NCBI RefSeq assembly: GCF_900119155.1
Contig: NZ_FPIR01000017.1
Location: forward strand, 31,650 to 95,649
Origin: Ruminococcus sp. YE71
Lineage (GTDB): Bacteria > Bacillota > Clostridia > Oscillospirales > Ruminococcaceae
DNA: 64,000 bases
Direction of reading: 5' to 3'
Positions 7,383 to 16,022 of this stretch are shown here, piece after piece (position 1 is the first letter of the stretch; each line of letters begins with the position of its first letter). Made by a program: the position numbers and the translations under genes. The notes below the pieces were generated by a model. That model was not told the DNA's origin. It was given only the letters and a program-made list of their open reading frames with translations, and did no database searches.

Positions 7383-8916
7383 CAGTCGGACGCTCCGCTC
7401 TGCGCTTTTCCTGCTCTCTCTCCTCGTCGCGGGAAGGACCGTAGCCGTAGCCATAGCCATAACCGTAGCCATAGCCGTAACCGTAGCCGTAACCCTTTCT
7501 GTAGTAGGAGTATCTTGAGCCGTAGTAGTATCCGCCGTACTTGCCGTAGCCGTAGCCGCCGATACCTGTCTGGGTTCCGTTCAGGATGCAGCCGCCGAAA
7601 TCGATTTCGAAACTGCATATGTTTTCAATGCTCTCCATGATTCTGCGGAGGTCGCAGGTATCCTGCTTCACAACGAGGACTGCCAGCTCGGAATACTGGA
7701 TAGCGATGGAAGTCTCACTCATGAAGGAGCAGGCGGGAGCATCGATGATGATATAGTCAACTCTTTCGGACATGGTGTTCATGAACTGTCTGAGGGACAG
7801 TACCGAAGCCGCGAACTTCGCGTTGGAAAGTCCGTTGGGAGTTGTGGTCACATAGAGCTTGCGCTTCTTGTCGTAGCCTACAGCTTCCTCGAACTGGCAT
7901 TCGCCTGCGAGGAGCTTCTCAAGGTTGAACTTAGCCGACTCGGAAGAAGGGTCTGTCTCGATAAGGAGGACCTTCTTGTTCATCTCAGCGAGAGCGGAAG
8001 CGATGTTCGATGCGATAACGCTGACGCCTTCGCCGTTCTGGGAGGAGGTGATGGTGAGGATCTTCATATCCCTCTCCTGCATCTCCTTAGAAAGTCTCAT
8101 CGCGATGCTTCGGATAGACTCGCTGAACTTTTCAGCGGTCTTGGAGTTTGCGATGTTGAGCTTAGCGGCATTTGCGCTGGAACGCTTTTTCGGGATGGTC
8201 AGCGGAACAGAGCCGAGACACTGAGCGTTCAGCACCTGACGTACCTCTTCTTCGGTACGGATGGTCTTTCTTCTGATAGCGTAAATAACAACTACAGCTA
8301 ACCACAGAACAAAGCCGATACCCATACCGATAACGCCGTTCTTCTTGATGTCGAAGCTGTTGTAGGGCTTGTCGGAATGTACAGCAGGCTCGATGATAGC
8401 CAGCTGGGTGTCGCCGATAACGTAGTCAAGAACTTCGGGGTAGTTGTTGATGACCGCGATAAGGATATTGTAAGCATCATCGGGGTCGTCGCTCTCTACC
8501 ATCATGGTGAACAGGTTCGACTTCTCGATAGCGCTTGCAGTGATCTCGCCGTTGATCTGGTTAACGTTGAGTTCCTTCTTGACGAGGTCGGTCAGCAGCT
8601 CGCTCTCTATTATATAAGGAAAGGTAGCAGCCATCTGAGTCGCGTACTGCTGGTTCGCGTTGAAGTTGCTGGAGTAGTTCGGGTTGAAGTTGTCCATCGC
8701 GGATACCGTGAAGGAAGCCTTGCAGCGGTACATGGGCACGTAGGTGCTGTAGCTGTATGCGAACACACCTGCGACAGCCACAATGCACAGCACGATGAGC
8801 AGCCAGAAGTATTTCTTGGCGCCGCGCACACAGTCGTGCAGGAGCATTACGAGGTTGATCTCTTCACCCTGCTGAGCAGGAGTCGTATTTACGTGTGAAG
8901 TAGCAGATTCTGCCAA
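7375..8916 (-). CDS. Wzz-BY-kinase-like pseudokinase with Gly-Tyr repeat tail
   Basis: 513 aa from a TTG start at 8916, chosen because AAAGGAG sits 9 nt upstream; the ATG at 8940 would place that RBS inside the gene. Residues ~20-60 and ~190-215 hold the two membrane segments of a Wzz domain. The ATPase part keeps Walker B (YIIIDAPA), but Walker A reads NGEGVSVIASNIA: the catalytic lysine and the following Thr of GKS/T are gone. Walker A' (IETDPSSES) also lacks the usual basic residues. The C terminus is exceptionally Tyr-rich (YGKYGGYYYGSRYSYYRK and then nine Gly-Tyr pairs), ending in a charged tail. It is the first gene of the EPS operon. I infer it cannot autophosphorylate and serves as a phospho-acceptor scaffold for the kinase at 4423-5808. 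Confidence 0.85.
   Translation of the reverse strand: MAESATSHVNTTPAQQGEEINLVMLLHDCVRGAKKYFWLLIVLCIVAVAGVFAYSYSTYVPMYRCKASFTVSAMDNFNPNYSSNFNANQQYATQMAATFPYIIESELLTDLVKKELNVNQINGEITASAIEKSNLFTMMVESDDPDDAYNILIAVINNYPEVLDYVIGDTQLAIIEPAVHSDKPYNSFDIKKNGVIGMGIGFVLWLAVVVIYAIRRKTIRTEEEVRQVLNAQCLGSVPLTIPKKRSSANAAKLNIANSKTAEKFSESIRSIAMRLSKEMQERDMKILTITSSQNGEGVSVIASNIASALAEMNKKVLLIETDPSSESAKFNLEKLLAGECQFEEAVGYDKKRKLYVTTTPNGLSNAKFAASVLSLRQFMNTMSERVDYIIIDAPACSFMSETSIAIQYSELAVLVVKQDTCDLRRIMESIENICSFEIDFGGCILNGTQTGIGGYGYGKYGGYYYGSRYSYYRKGYGYGYGYGYGYGYGYGYGPSRDEEREQEKRRAERPTDD
7441..7494 (-). repeat. Hexanucleotide repeat encoding nine Gly-Tyr pairs
   Basis: Nine tandem 6-bp units of the form GGY-TAY (minus strand) encode (GY)9 near the end of the pseudokinase. 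The unit keeps frame, so slippage would add or remove tyrosines without breaking the gene. Confidence 0.85.
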
Positions 8917-9022
8917 AATATATCTCTCCTTTGTGCGCATTTGTGCCGTATACAGCGGTCTGCGCAGATAATGTTGAATTCCGTAAACGATTAAATAAGC
9001 GCCGATCCAGCACTCAATAGTT

Positions 9023-9051
9023 ATTGTACCACATTAAAGGAGTATAATCAA
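9023..9051 (-). promoter_or_regulatory. Promoter of the EPS control operon
   Basis: Minus strand TTGATT (9046-9051), 17-bp spacer ending TGG (extended -10), TACAAT (9023-9028). It leaves a leader of about 100 nt before the TTG start at 8916. The rest of the 460-bp divergent intergenic region is AT-rich and has no gene that I can see. Confidence 0.6.
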
Positions 9052-9323
9052 GACGAAAACGCATTTTTAACCTTTTGTACATATTCTTTTTAAACTCTGG
9101 ATGTATATGTGCTATATAATAAAAGTGCAAAATGTATTATCATTTTATCATTGGAAAGACTTGGAGATCGGGGAATCATATCATATCCAAGTCAAAATGT
9201 AACATTTTTATCTTAAAATAATGCCAAATTGTAACATATTATACAATAACCGCAATTAATGGTTGAAATTTAGCAATTATCGGCAAGTTTTTTTGATAGA
9301 AGTGTTGTAGAATTAATTAAGTT

Positions 9324-9352
9324 CACAGGACGGTACGTCTGGGCGTTCCGTG
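9324..9352 (+). promoter_or_regulatory. Possible leader stem-loop before the solute-binding protein gene
   Basis: CACAGGACG and CGTTCCGTG can pair (one mismatch, one G-T) just upstream of the RBS of the gene at 9379. This is suggestive only. Confidence 0.3.
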
Positions 9353-9378
9353 AGTTCAACCGAAATGGAGGTTTTCAC

Positions 9379-10776
9379 ATGAAAAAGATCAAGAGAATCG
9401 CGGCTGCTGTATGTTCGCTCGCTGTCTGCCTTGGTATGGCTGCCTGCGGCGGCAACAGTGATTCATCCGCTGATACAACTACCAAGAAACCCGAAGAGAT
9501 CAAGCTCAATTCCGAGGCTCAGGAGCAGGTAAACAGCCTCTCCGATCAGCTGGAGGATATCGAGCTGGAGAATACAACCATCAAGTTCATCGCACACTGG
9601 GATCTGAACCCCGGCGACGGTCAGGTCGTTCCCCCGCACATCCAGATGTTCCGCGACAAGTATCACGGCAATATCGAGTATATCCCGACGACCTGGGACA
9701 CGAGATACGATGACATCTCAAAGAAGGTGCTCTCAAAGGATTCGCCCGACTTCTTCCCCGCAATGGATATGGACGGCTTCCCGAAGGGCGTGTTCAAGAA
9801 TATCTTCCAGCCGTTCGACGAGTATCTCGACTTCGACTCCGACCTCTGGAAGGATTCCAAGAGCGTTAACGATGCGTTCGTATTCAACGGCGGTCACTAT
9901 GTAGCTGCTACCGCTGCCGAGCCGCAGTATGTCTGCATCTACAACCCCAAGACTGTTGAGGCAGCAGGTCTTGAAGATCCTGCCGAGCTGTTTGCGAAGG
10001 ACGAGTGGACTATGTCCAAGTTCAAGGAAATGTGCATCCAGTTCACCGATTCCAGCCAGGGCAAGTACGGCGTAGGCGGTTACTGGATCGCTTCTTCGCT
10101 GAACGATGCCTGCGGTTATCCGCTCATCACGATGGAAGACGGCAAGCTTGTGAACAACATCGAGAAGCCTGAAGTTGCTGCTGTTCAGGAGTTCATGTAC
10201 GGACTCGGACAGACAGGCGTTTACTGCCCCGACCGCGGTCGTTCGGGCGGCGTGCTCAACGGCGATACCCTGTTCTATCCCTGCGGCTTATGGTCCATCC
10301 AGAACAACCCCGAGAGCTCTATCGCATACGGCGATGTTGCAAACGGCGGCGTAATGTTCGTTCCGATGCCGAGAATGGATGATTCGGACAAGTACTACAT
10401 TTCCAGCCGCAACGACGGCTACCACCTCATCGCAGGCGCTCCGAACCCCAAGGGCGTAGTTGCGTTCCTCAATTGTATGCAGCTATGCTCCAAGGAGACT
10501 CAGAACATAACCGAAGATCAGCTCAGAAACGACTACAAGTGGAGCGAGGAAATGATCGCTATGCGTGCTACCATCCTCGATCTCTGCAAGACCAATGCTG
10601 TGTTTGACTTCTCCAACGGCGTTAATGACGCTCTGTCAAAGCAGCTCGATCTGAAGGATGCTACCACCAGACCTAACGACGCGAAGGACTGGAGCACTGT
10701 TATTGATGAGAACAACATCTCTGTAAACACCATCATCGCAGACGCAAACTCTCAGAACAGCGACCTTGCGGAATAA
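9379..10776 (+). CDS. ABC transporter substrate-binding lipoprotein (orphan)
   Basis: 465 aa. It has a lipoprotein signal peptide with lipobox LGMAAC (Cys about 23), a Ser/Thr-rich spacer, then a type 1 extracellular solute-binding fold resembling sugar binders (for example the N-terminal core TTIKFIAHWDLNPGDGQ and an aromatic-rich middle). RBS TGGAGG lies upstream of ATG 9379. It is followed by a strong terminator and has no permease of its own. It is probably a second receptor for the permease pair at 12904-14802 or for a transporter encoded elsewhere (inference). The substrate cannot be read from sequence; an oligosaccharide is likely. Confidence 0.8.
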   Translation: MKKIKRIAAAVCSLAVCLGMAACGGNSDSSADTTTKKPEEIKLNSEAQEQVNSLSDQLEDIELENTTIKFIAHWDLNPGDGQVVPPHIQMFRDKYHGNIEYIPTTWDTRYDDISKKVLSKDSPDFFPAMDMDGFPKGVFKNIFQPFDEYLDFDSDLWKDSKSVNDAFVFNGGHYVAATAAEPQYVCIYNPKTVEAAGLEDPAELFAKDEWTMSKFKEMCIQFTDSSQGKYGVGGYWIASSLNDACGYPLITMEDGKLVNNIEKPEVAAVQEFMYGLGQTGVYCPDRGRSGGVLNGDTLFYPCGLWSIQNNPESSIAYGDVANGGVMFVPMPRMDDSDKYYISSRNDGYHLIAGAPNPKGVVAFLNCMQLCSKETQNITEDQLRNDYKWSEEMIAMRATILDLCKTNAVFDFSNGVNDALSKQLDLKDATTRPNDAKDWSTVIDENNISVNTIIADANSQNSDLAE

Positions 10777-10821
10777 GAGTGATATATTTCTGAAGAGCAT
10801 ATATAACCTCTGACCTTTCTA

Positions 10822-10870
10822 ACCGAAGAGCGGCCGTGTCTTTGTGACCCGGCTGCTTTTCGGTTTTTAT
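10822..10870 (+). terminator. Strong Rho-independent terminator
   Basis: A 15-bp stem ACCGAAGAGCGGCCG / CGGCTGCTTTTCGGT with two G-T pairs and a 13-nt loop is followed by TTTTTATTTTA, closing the gene at 9379. Confidence 0.85.
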
Positions 10871-10947
10871 TTTATGTATCAATTGTTGCGAAATTAAGAA
10901 ATGATTTACCTCAATAATTTTTTATTTCACAATAACCTGTTATTTAA

Positions 10948-11295
10948 CTGCGCAATTTTTGATAACACATAAGCAATAAACGCATAGCACATTTTTGGGG
11001 TGTGTGGTAAAATAATATCAGACTTATAAAGTAATATTTGAAAGGATAGATGATAATTAAACCCGACGCTGATGCTGCCTATACAGGGCAGGACGGGACA
11101 GGCTGACCGATGACGGCACCCTGCATTTCCCCGAAAAAGCGGAACAGCGCATATTATAAATGAATTTTTCCTCCACCTTCTTATTAATTGCTTTTACAGA
11201 AACGGACGCTTGCGACGGCGTCCGTTTCTGTTTGCCACAATTTATGGGCTTGCCAAAAAATGCGCAATAATTGTTATAGTCTGCGCAATTTTTGA
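10948..11295 (+). promoter_or_regulatory. Leader region with repeated operator-like motif
   Basis: The 15-mer CTGCGCAATTTTTGA occurs at 10948-10962 and again at 11281-11295, and TGCGCAAT also occurs near 11260. Such spaced direct repeats upstream of a sugar transport operon look like binding sites of a regulator. A tiny open frame of 18 codons (11050-11106) behind AAAGG and the stem at 11196-11231 lie between the copies. No larger gene is credible in this 630-bp gap. Confidence 0.4.
11196..11231 (+). terminator. Leader hairpin, possible terminator or attenuator
   Basis: A perfect 14-bp stem ACAGAAACGGACGC / GCGTCCGTTTCTGT with an 8-nt loop, followed only by a weak T run (TTGCC). It lies between the two operator-like repeats and upstream of the sugar transport operon. 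Confidence 0.5.
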
Positions 11296-11318
11296 ATTGG
11301 CAATTTTGGTCAAATGTT
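11296..11318 (+). promoter_or_regulatory. Likely promoter of the sugar ABC operon
   Basis: TTGGCA followed about 17 bp later by TAAAAT, directly behind the second CTGCGCAATTTTTGA copy and about 85 nt before the start codon. Confidence 0.45.
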
Positions 11319-11407
11319 ATAAAATGTATACAGAAACGGAGATCAATTAGGTGATTTCCGCAACAGTCAAAAAAATCTTTCAAAAATGTTTCAGGAGGGA
11401 AATGATT

Positions 11408-12790
11408 ATGAAACACAAGAGATTTGTAGCAGGTATGCTCGCAACTTCGATGGCACTGGCAGTATCCAGCTGCGGAAAGACCGACGACGATGTGCAGGAG
11501 AGAGAAGCGGTAAAGACCGCTGACGGCAAGACCGTCCTCAACGTGTGGGCGTTCACCGATGAGGTACCTGGAATGATCGACAAGTACATGGAGCTGCACC
11601 CCGACTTCGCAAAGAAGTACGAGGTAAAGACCACGATCATCGCTACGACCGAAGGTCAGTATCAGCCCGCACTCGACCAGGCACTTTCGGCAGGCGGCGA
11701 TGATGCTCCCGACCTGTACTGCGCTGAGTCCGCATTCGTGCTCAAGTATACTCAGGGCGACGCTGCTAAGTACGCTGCACCCTACGAGTCGCTCGGCATC
11801 GACGTTGACGCTAAGATAAAGGAAGCTGACATCGCACAGTACTCCGTAGATATGGGTACCAACAATGACAACAAGGTCGTTGGTCTCGGCTATCAGGCTA
11901 CGGGCGGTGCGTTCATCTACAGACGTTCCATCGCGAAGGACGTTTTCGGGACCGATGACCCCGATCAGATCTCGGCGGCTATCGGCGGCGGTTCTCAGAG
12001 CTGGGATAAGTTTTGGGAGGCTGCAGAACAGCTCAAGGCTAAGGGCTACGGCATAATTTCGGGCGACGGCGACCTCTGGCACGCTGTTGAGAACAGCTCC
12101 GATCAGGCATGGATCGTTGACGGCACACTCACCATCGACCCCAAGCGCGAGCAGTTCCTCGACTACTCCAAGATGCTCAAGGACAACGGCTGGCACAACG
12201 ATACTCAGGACTGGCAGGACGCCTGGTTCGCTGATATGAAGGGCGAAGGCGATAAGGGCATCTTCGGTTTCTTCGGACCCGCATGGCTCATTAACTACAC
12301 TCTCGGCGACAACTGCGGCGGCAAAGCTGTTGGCGAAGGCACTTACGGCGACTGGGCTGTATGTGATTCTCCTATCGGCTTCTGCTGGGGCGGTACCTGG
12401 CTGCTTGCAAGCCAGTCCTCGCCCAACAAGGAAGCTCTCGGCGAGATCATCGAGTGGATCACCCTCGACTGCTCCGAAAACGGCTTACAGTATATGTGGG
12501 CGAACGGTACATACAACGATTCGGGTACAAAGGACTGCGTTGCTTCGGGTACTGTAATGGCTAAGTCCAACGGCGAACTCGAATTCCTCGGCGGTCAGAA
12601 TATGTTCGACGTATTCACCAAGGCTAACCAGTATGCGAACGGTAAGAACAAGACCCAGTACGATGAGACTATCAACACCTACTGGAGAGATCAGGTACGT
12701 CAGTACACCGCAGGCAACAAGAGCCGCGAGGACGCTATCAAGGACTTCAAACAGCAGGTAGCCGATAACCTTGACGTAACCGTAAAGTAA
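11408..12790 (+). CDS. Sugar ABC transporter substrate-binding lipoprotein
   Basis: 460 aa. ATG 11408 is preferred because AGGAGGG lies 8-9 nt upstream (an ATG at 11402 would be too close). Signal peptide with lipobox VSSC (Cys about 20). The mature part has the family 1 solute-binding pattern (LNVWAFTDEVPGMIDKYM, GAFIYRRSIAKDVFG, FGPAWLINYTLG). It captures a sugar or oligosaccharide outside the membrane and delivers it to the two permeases encoded just downstream in the same direction. The 113-nt gap to the permease contains a stable stem, as is common where the binding protein must be made in excess. Confidence 0.85.
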   Translation: MKHKRFVAGMLATSMALAVSSCGKTDDDVQEREAVKTADGKTVLNVWAFTDEVPGMIDKYMELHPDFAKKYEVKTTIIATTEGQYQPALDQALSAGGDDAPDLYCAESAFVLKYTQGDAAKYAAPYESLGIDVDAKIKEADIAQYSVDMGTNNDNKVVGLGYQATGGAFIYRRSIAKDVFGTDDPDQISAAIGGGSQSWDKFWEAAEQLKAKGYGIISGDGDLWHAVENSSDQAWIVDGTLTIDPKREQFLDYSKMLKDNGWHNDTQDWQDAWFADMKGEGDKGIFGFFGPAWLINYTLGDNCGGKAVGEGTYGDWAVCDSPIGFCWGGTWLLASQSSPNKEALGEIIEWITLDCSENGLQYMWANGTYNDSGTKDCVASGTVMAKSNGELEFLGGQNMFDVFTKANQYANGKNKTQYDETINTYWRDQVRQYTAGNKSREDAIKDFKQQVADNLDVTVK

Positions 12791-12822
12791 AAGACCCGAC
12801 AGTTCGGACGAAATAACTCGGA

Positions 12823-12854
12823 AAGCTCTGCGGAGTATCACGCTCCGCAGGCTT
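12823..12854 (+). other. Intercistronic stem-loop
   Basis: CTGCGGAG / CTCCGCAG with a 7-nt loop, extended by AAGC/GCTT across a one-base bulge. There is no T run, so it is probably an mRNA stabiliser or partial terminator that raises binding-protein over permease expression. Confidence 0.55.
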
Positions 12855-12903
12855 CTCCCTGAAATGGAGCCGAAGCTGTCAAGACACGTTCGGGAGTGAT
12901 ATT

Positions 12904-13884
12904 ATGAAAAACAAAAGCAATGGTATGAACTATGCCAAGTACGGCTATCTGTTCAGTATACCGTTCGTGACCGCGTTTCTGATATTCTCGCTGTATCCGA
13001 CGATCTATACCGCTATACTCGGCTTCACCGACTGTAAAGGTCTCGGCAACACGAACTGGAGCATCCTTGAGAACCCGTTCGACAATTTCAGAAATGTTAT
13101 AAACAATCCATCGTTCGTTACATCCTTGAAAAACACCCTCGTTATCTGGATAATGAACTTCATCCCCCAGATAACCTTAGCGCTCCTGCTTACGGCGTGG
13201 TTCACATCCCACTCGTATGAGCTGAAGGGCAAGGGCTTCTTCAAGGTAGTGTTCTATATGCCGAACATAATCACAGCGGCGACTGTGGCTATCCTGTTCA
13301 ACTCGCTCTACGGCTACCCCGTAGGCCCCGTGAACGATTTCCTCACCTCGCTCCACATCATTCCGAAGCCCTTCAACTTCCTCACCAGCAAAGGCTGGGC
13401 GAAGTTCATCGTGGCTTTCATCCAGTTCTGGACATGGTACGGAAATACTATGATAGTGCTCATCTCGGGCGTTCTCGGCATAAGCCCCGACATCTATGAG
13501 GCTGCCGACATCGACGGCGCGAACGGTGTTCAGACCTTCTTCAAGATAACCATACCCAACCTCAAGACCGTACTCCTTTACACCCTCATCACCTCGCTGG
13601 TCGGCGGTCTGAATATGTACGATATCCCGAAGCTGTTCCTGAACGGCGGACCCGATAACTCAACGCTCACCACAAGCGTGTTCATCTACAATCAGGCGTT
13701 CAGCGGAAGCTACCTCTATAACCGTGCAGCTGCCGCAAGTATGCTGATGTTCATCGTTATCGCGGTATGCTCGGCGATACTGTTCTACATCATGAGAGAC
13801 AAGGATGAGGCTAAGGCTGAGAAGGAAAAGAAAGAAGCATTAAAGGCATGGAAACGCTCGCAGAAGGCTGCGGCTTCCAGGTAA
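12904..13884 (+). CDS. Sugar ABC transporter permease (MalF type)
   Basis: 326 aa with about six membrane segments. The inner-membrane EAA loop is visible as YEAADIDGANGVQTFFKITIPNLK, the docking site for the ATPase. It has a C-terminal Lys/Glu-rich cytoplasmic tail. It forms a heterodimer with the next permease (15 nt downstream). RBS GGGAGTG precedes ATG 12904. No ATP-binding subunit is encoded in this cluster; in Firmicutes a shared MsmK/MsmX-type ATPase often serves such transporters. Confidence 0.9.
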   Translation: MKNKSNGMNYAKYGYLFSIPFVTAFLIFSLYPTIYTAILGFTDCKGLGNTNWSILENPFDNFRNVINNPSFVTSLKNTLVIWIMNFIPQITLALLLTAWFTSHSYELKGKGFFKVVFYMPNIITAATVAILFNSLYGYPVGPVNDFLTSLHIIPKPFNFLTSKGWAKFIVAFIQFWTWYGNTMIVLISGVLGISPDIYEAADIDGANGVQTFFKITIPNLKTVLLYTLITSLVGGLNMYDIPKLFLNGGPDNSTLTTSVFIYNQAFSGSYLYNRAAAASMLMFIVIAVCSAILFYIMRDKDEAKAEKEKKEALKAWKRSQKAAASR

Positions 13885-13899
13885 GGGAGGGACGGAATA

Positions 13900-14802
13900 A
13901 TGACAACTACAGCCGGAACTGTACCGAGCGCACCTGTTTCAAGCAGCTCGGATGAGATAAAAAGCAGAGCCGAGTCACAGAAGACATTCAAGATAGTGGC
14001 ATATACCGTCTGTGTACTGCTTACCGTTATGTGCCTGTTCCCCTTCGTGATAATGATCGTAAACTCCACGAGGAGCACCACCCAGATACAGCAGCACTCC
14101 ATCTCGCTGATACCGGGAACCAGCCTGCTGAAGAACTTCGCCGTACTGACGGGCAAATCCTTCAATCCTCTCCGCGGATTCCTGAATTCGCTGGGCATAT
14201 CCTTTTTCTCGACACTCTGCAACATCTATTTCTCTACCATGACCGCCTTCGCGCTGGTCGCTTATAACTGGAAGCTCCGCAAGCCTTTCTTCACCGTCAT
14301 CATGGCGGTGCTGATGATACCTGCTCAGGTGACCTCCATCGGTTTCTACCAGTTCATGTATCAGATAGGCATGACGAACAACTTCCTCGCGCTGATACTC
14401 CCCTCTATCGCCGCACCTACCACTGTTTTCTTCATGAGACAATACATGATACCCTCCCTTCCGATGGAGATACTCCAGTCGGCACGTATCGACGGCGCAA
14501 GAGAGTTCCGCATATTCAACCAGATCGTTCTCCCGATGATGAAGCCCGCGATGGCTACTCAGGCTATCTTCGCCTTCGTCGGAAAGTGGAACGAGTTCTT
14601 CCTTTCGAGCATCCTGCTCACCAAGCAGGAAAAGTACACCATGCCTATCATGGTAAGCCTGCTCAAGGGTGATATCTACAAGACCGAGTACGGCGCGATC
14701 TATCTTGGATTGTTCCTGACCGTTCTTCCGCTGCTTGCAGTCTACTTCCTGCTCTCCAAGTACATCGTAGCAGGTGTGGCGCTCGGCGGTGTAAAATCGT
14801 GA
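13900..14802 (+). CDS. Sugar ABC transporter permease (MalG type)
   Basis: 300 aa. After a hydrophilic N-terminal tail of about 40 residues there are six membrane segments. The EAA loop is ILQSARIDGAREFRIFNQIVLPMMKP. The C terminus SKYIVAGVALGGVKS is typical of MalG-like carbohydrate permeases, where the end inserts near the nucleotide-binding subunit. Last gene of the operon, followed by a terminator. Confidence 0.9.
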   Translation: MTTTAGTVPSAPVSSSSDEIKSRAESQKTFKIVAYTVCVLLTVMCLFPFVIMIVNSTRSTTQIQQHSISLIPGTSLLKNFAVLTGKSFNPLRGFLNSLGISFFSTLCNIYFSTMTAFALVAYNWKLRKPFFTVIMAVLMIPAQVTSIGFYQFMYQIGMTNNFLALILPSIAAPTTVFFMRQYMIPSLPMEILQSARIDGAREFRIFNQIVLPMMKPAMATQAIFAFVGKWNEFFLSSILLTKQEKYTMPIMVSLLKGDIYKTEYGAIYLGLFLTVLPLLAVYFLLSKYIVAGVALGGVKS

Positions 14803-14823
14803 TATTTCTCCTCTTAAAGCGCA

Positions 14824-14868
14824 AAGTCTGCCCCCCGCGAGCCAAGCTCCGCAGGGCAGGCTTTTTTT
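14824..14868 (+). terminator. Terminator of the sugar ABC operon
   Basis: AAGTCTGCCC / GGGCAGGCTT stem (one G-T) followed by TTTTTTT. Confidence 0.75.
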
Positions 14869-14909
14869 CTGCATGACCCGAAATGCACTACTCGTCCGTG
14901 GATCCGACC

Positions 14910-14938
14910 TTGACAACTTTCATATAATGTTGTATAAT
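14910..14938 (+). promoter_or_regulatory. Consensus promoter of the serine acetyltransferase gene
   Basis: Perfect TTGACA (14910-14915), 17-bp spacer, perfect TATAAT (14933-14938), about 30 nt before the ATG. Confidence 0.85.
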
Positions 14939-14969
14939 ATAACATATATGTTCGCAGGAGGAACAGCGT

Positions 14970-15947
14970 ATGTCTAATATCGAAAAAAAGTTAAGCGAGC
15001 TGACGGAAATGCTCGTAAGCGACTATGAGGGCGGACGCATCATAGATGAGGTCAAATCCCATGCGATGCCCGATAAGAAAAAAGTTATAGATATTCTTGA
15101 AAAGATACGCATCATCGTGTTCGCAGGCTATTTCAGGAACGGTCTTTACAAGGTGTATACGGTACGCAACACCCTGACTATGCTGCTTGAGGACGTTACC
15201 TTCAATCTCGGTCAGCAGATAGCCGTCGTGCTCAGCTGTTCGCCCGAGTACGAGAATGCCGTTCCCGAAGAGGTCGAGAACGCCGCCGAGTACCTTACCT
15301 TTGAGTTTCTGAGCAAGCTGCCGAAGATCCGCGCTCTTGTCGAGACTGACGTCAAGGCGGCTTACGACGGCGACCCTGCCGCATTCTCCACCGACGAGAT
15401 AATATATTCATATCCGGGACTCTACGCGATCGTTACGAGCCGTATCGCGCATGAGCTGTTCCTGCTGGGTGTGCCCCTCATCCCACGTATGATGACAGAG
15501 CACGCTCACAGCCTTACGGGTATCGACATCCACCCCGGTACGACTATCGGTGAATACTTCTTCATCGACCACGGTACAGGTATAGTTATCGGTGAGACTA
15601 CCGAGATAGGCAACAACGTAAAGATATATCAGGGCGTGACCCTCGGTGCGCTTTCAACCCGCGGCGGTCAGTCGCTCCGCGGAAAGAAGCGTCACCCCAC
15701 CATAAAGGATAACGTCACCATATATTCGGGTGCTTCGATACTCGGCGGCGATACCATCATCGGAAAGGATGTAGTAATCGGCGGCAACGCCTTCATCACA
15801 TCCTCGATACCCGACGGCGCGAGAGTCAGCATCAAGAATCAGGAGCTTACCTTCAAGTACAGCTCCGACAAGGGCAACGTTGATGACCCCCACGCTTCGA
15901 TAGAACGACGCGAGATAGATGACGAGACCTGGTTCTATATCATCTGA
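14970..15947 (+). CDS. cysE: Serine O-acetyltransferase, EpsC-like
   Basis: 325 aa. Makes O-acetyl-L-serine from L-serine and acetyl-CoA, the first step of cysteine synthesis. The helical N-terminal ~180 residues match the long EpsC-type enzymes. From about residue 185 a left-handed beta helix of hexapeptide repeats is seen (GIDIHPGTTIGEYFFIDHG, VIGETTEIGNNVKIYQGVTLG), with the catalytic His/Asp region HPGT and FIDHGTG and the RHPTIKDNVTIYSGASILGG segment. RBS AGGAGG, own consensus promoter and terminator, so it is monocistronic. No cysteine synthase is adjacent. Confidence 0.9.
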   Translation: MSNIEKKLSELTEMLVSDYEGGRIIDEVKSHAMPDKKKVIDILEKIRIIVFAGYFRNGLYKVYTVRNTLTMLLEDVTFNLGQQIAVVLSCSPEYENAVPEEVENAAEYLTFEFLSKLPKIRALVETDVKAAYDGDPAAFSTDEIIYSYPGLYAIVTSRIAHELFLLGVPLIPRMMTEHAHSLTGIDIHPGTTIGEYFFIDHGTGIVIGETTEIGNNVKIYQGVTLGALSTRGGQSLRGKKRHPTIKDNVTIYSGASILGGDTIIGKDVVIGGNAFITSSIPDGARVSIKNQELTFKYSSDKGNVDDPHASIERREIDDETWFYII

Positions 15948-15963
15948 ATACCCGCCGCAGTCA

Positions 15964-15997
15964 GCAGGGCGGAGGCAAGCCACCGTCCTGCGTTTTT
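15964..15997 (+). terminator. Terminator after the serine acetyltransferase gene
   Basis: GCAGGGCGG / CCGTCCTGC stem (one G-T) followed by GTTTTTAT. Confidence 0.75.
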
Positions 15998-16022
15998 ATA
16001 ACCGAACGAAAAGGACAATATC

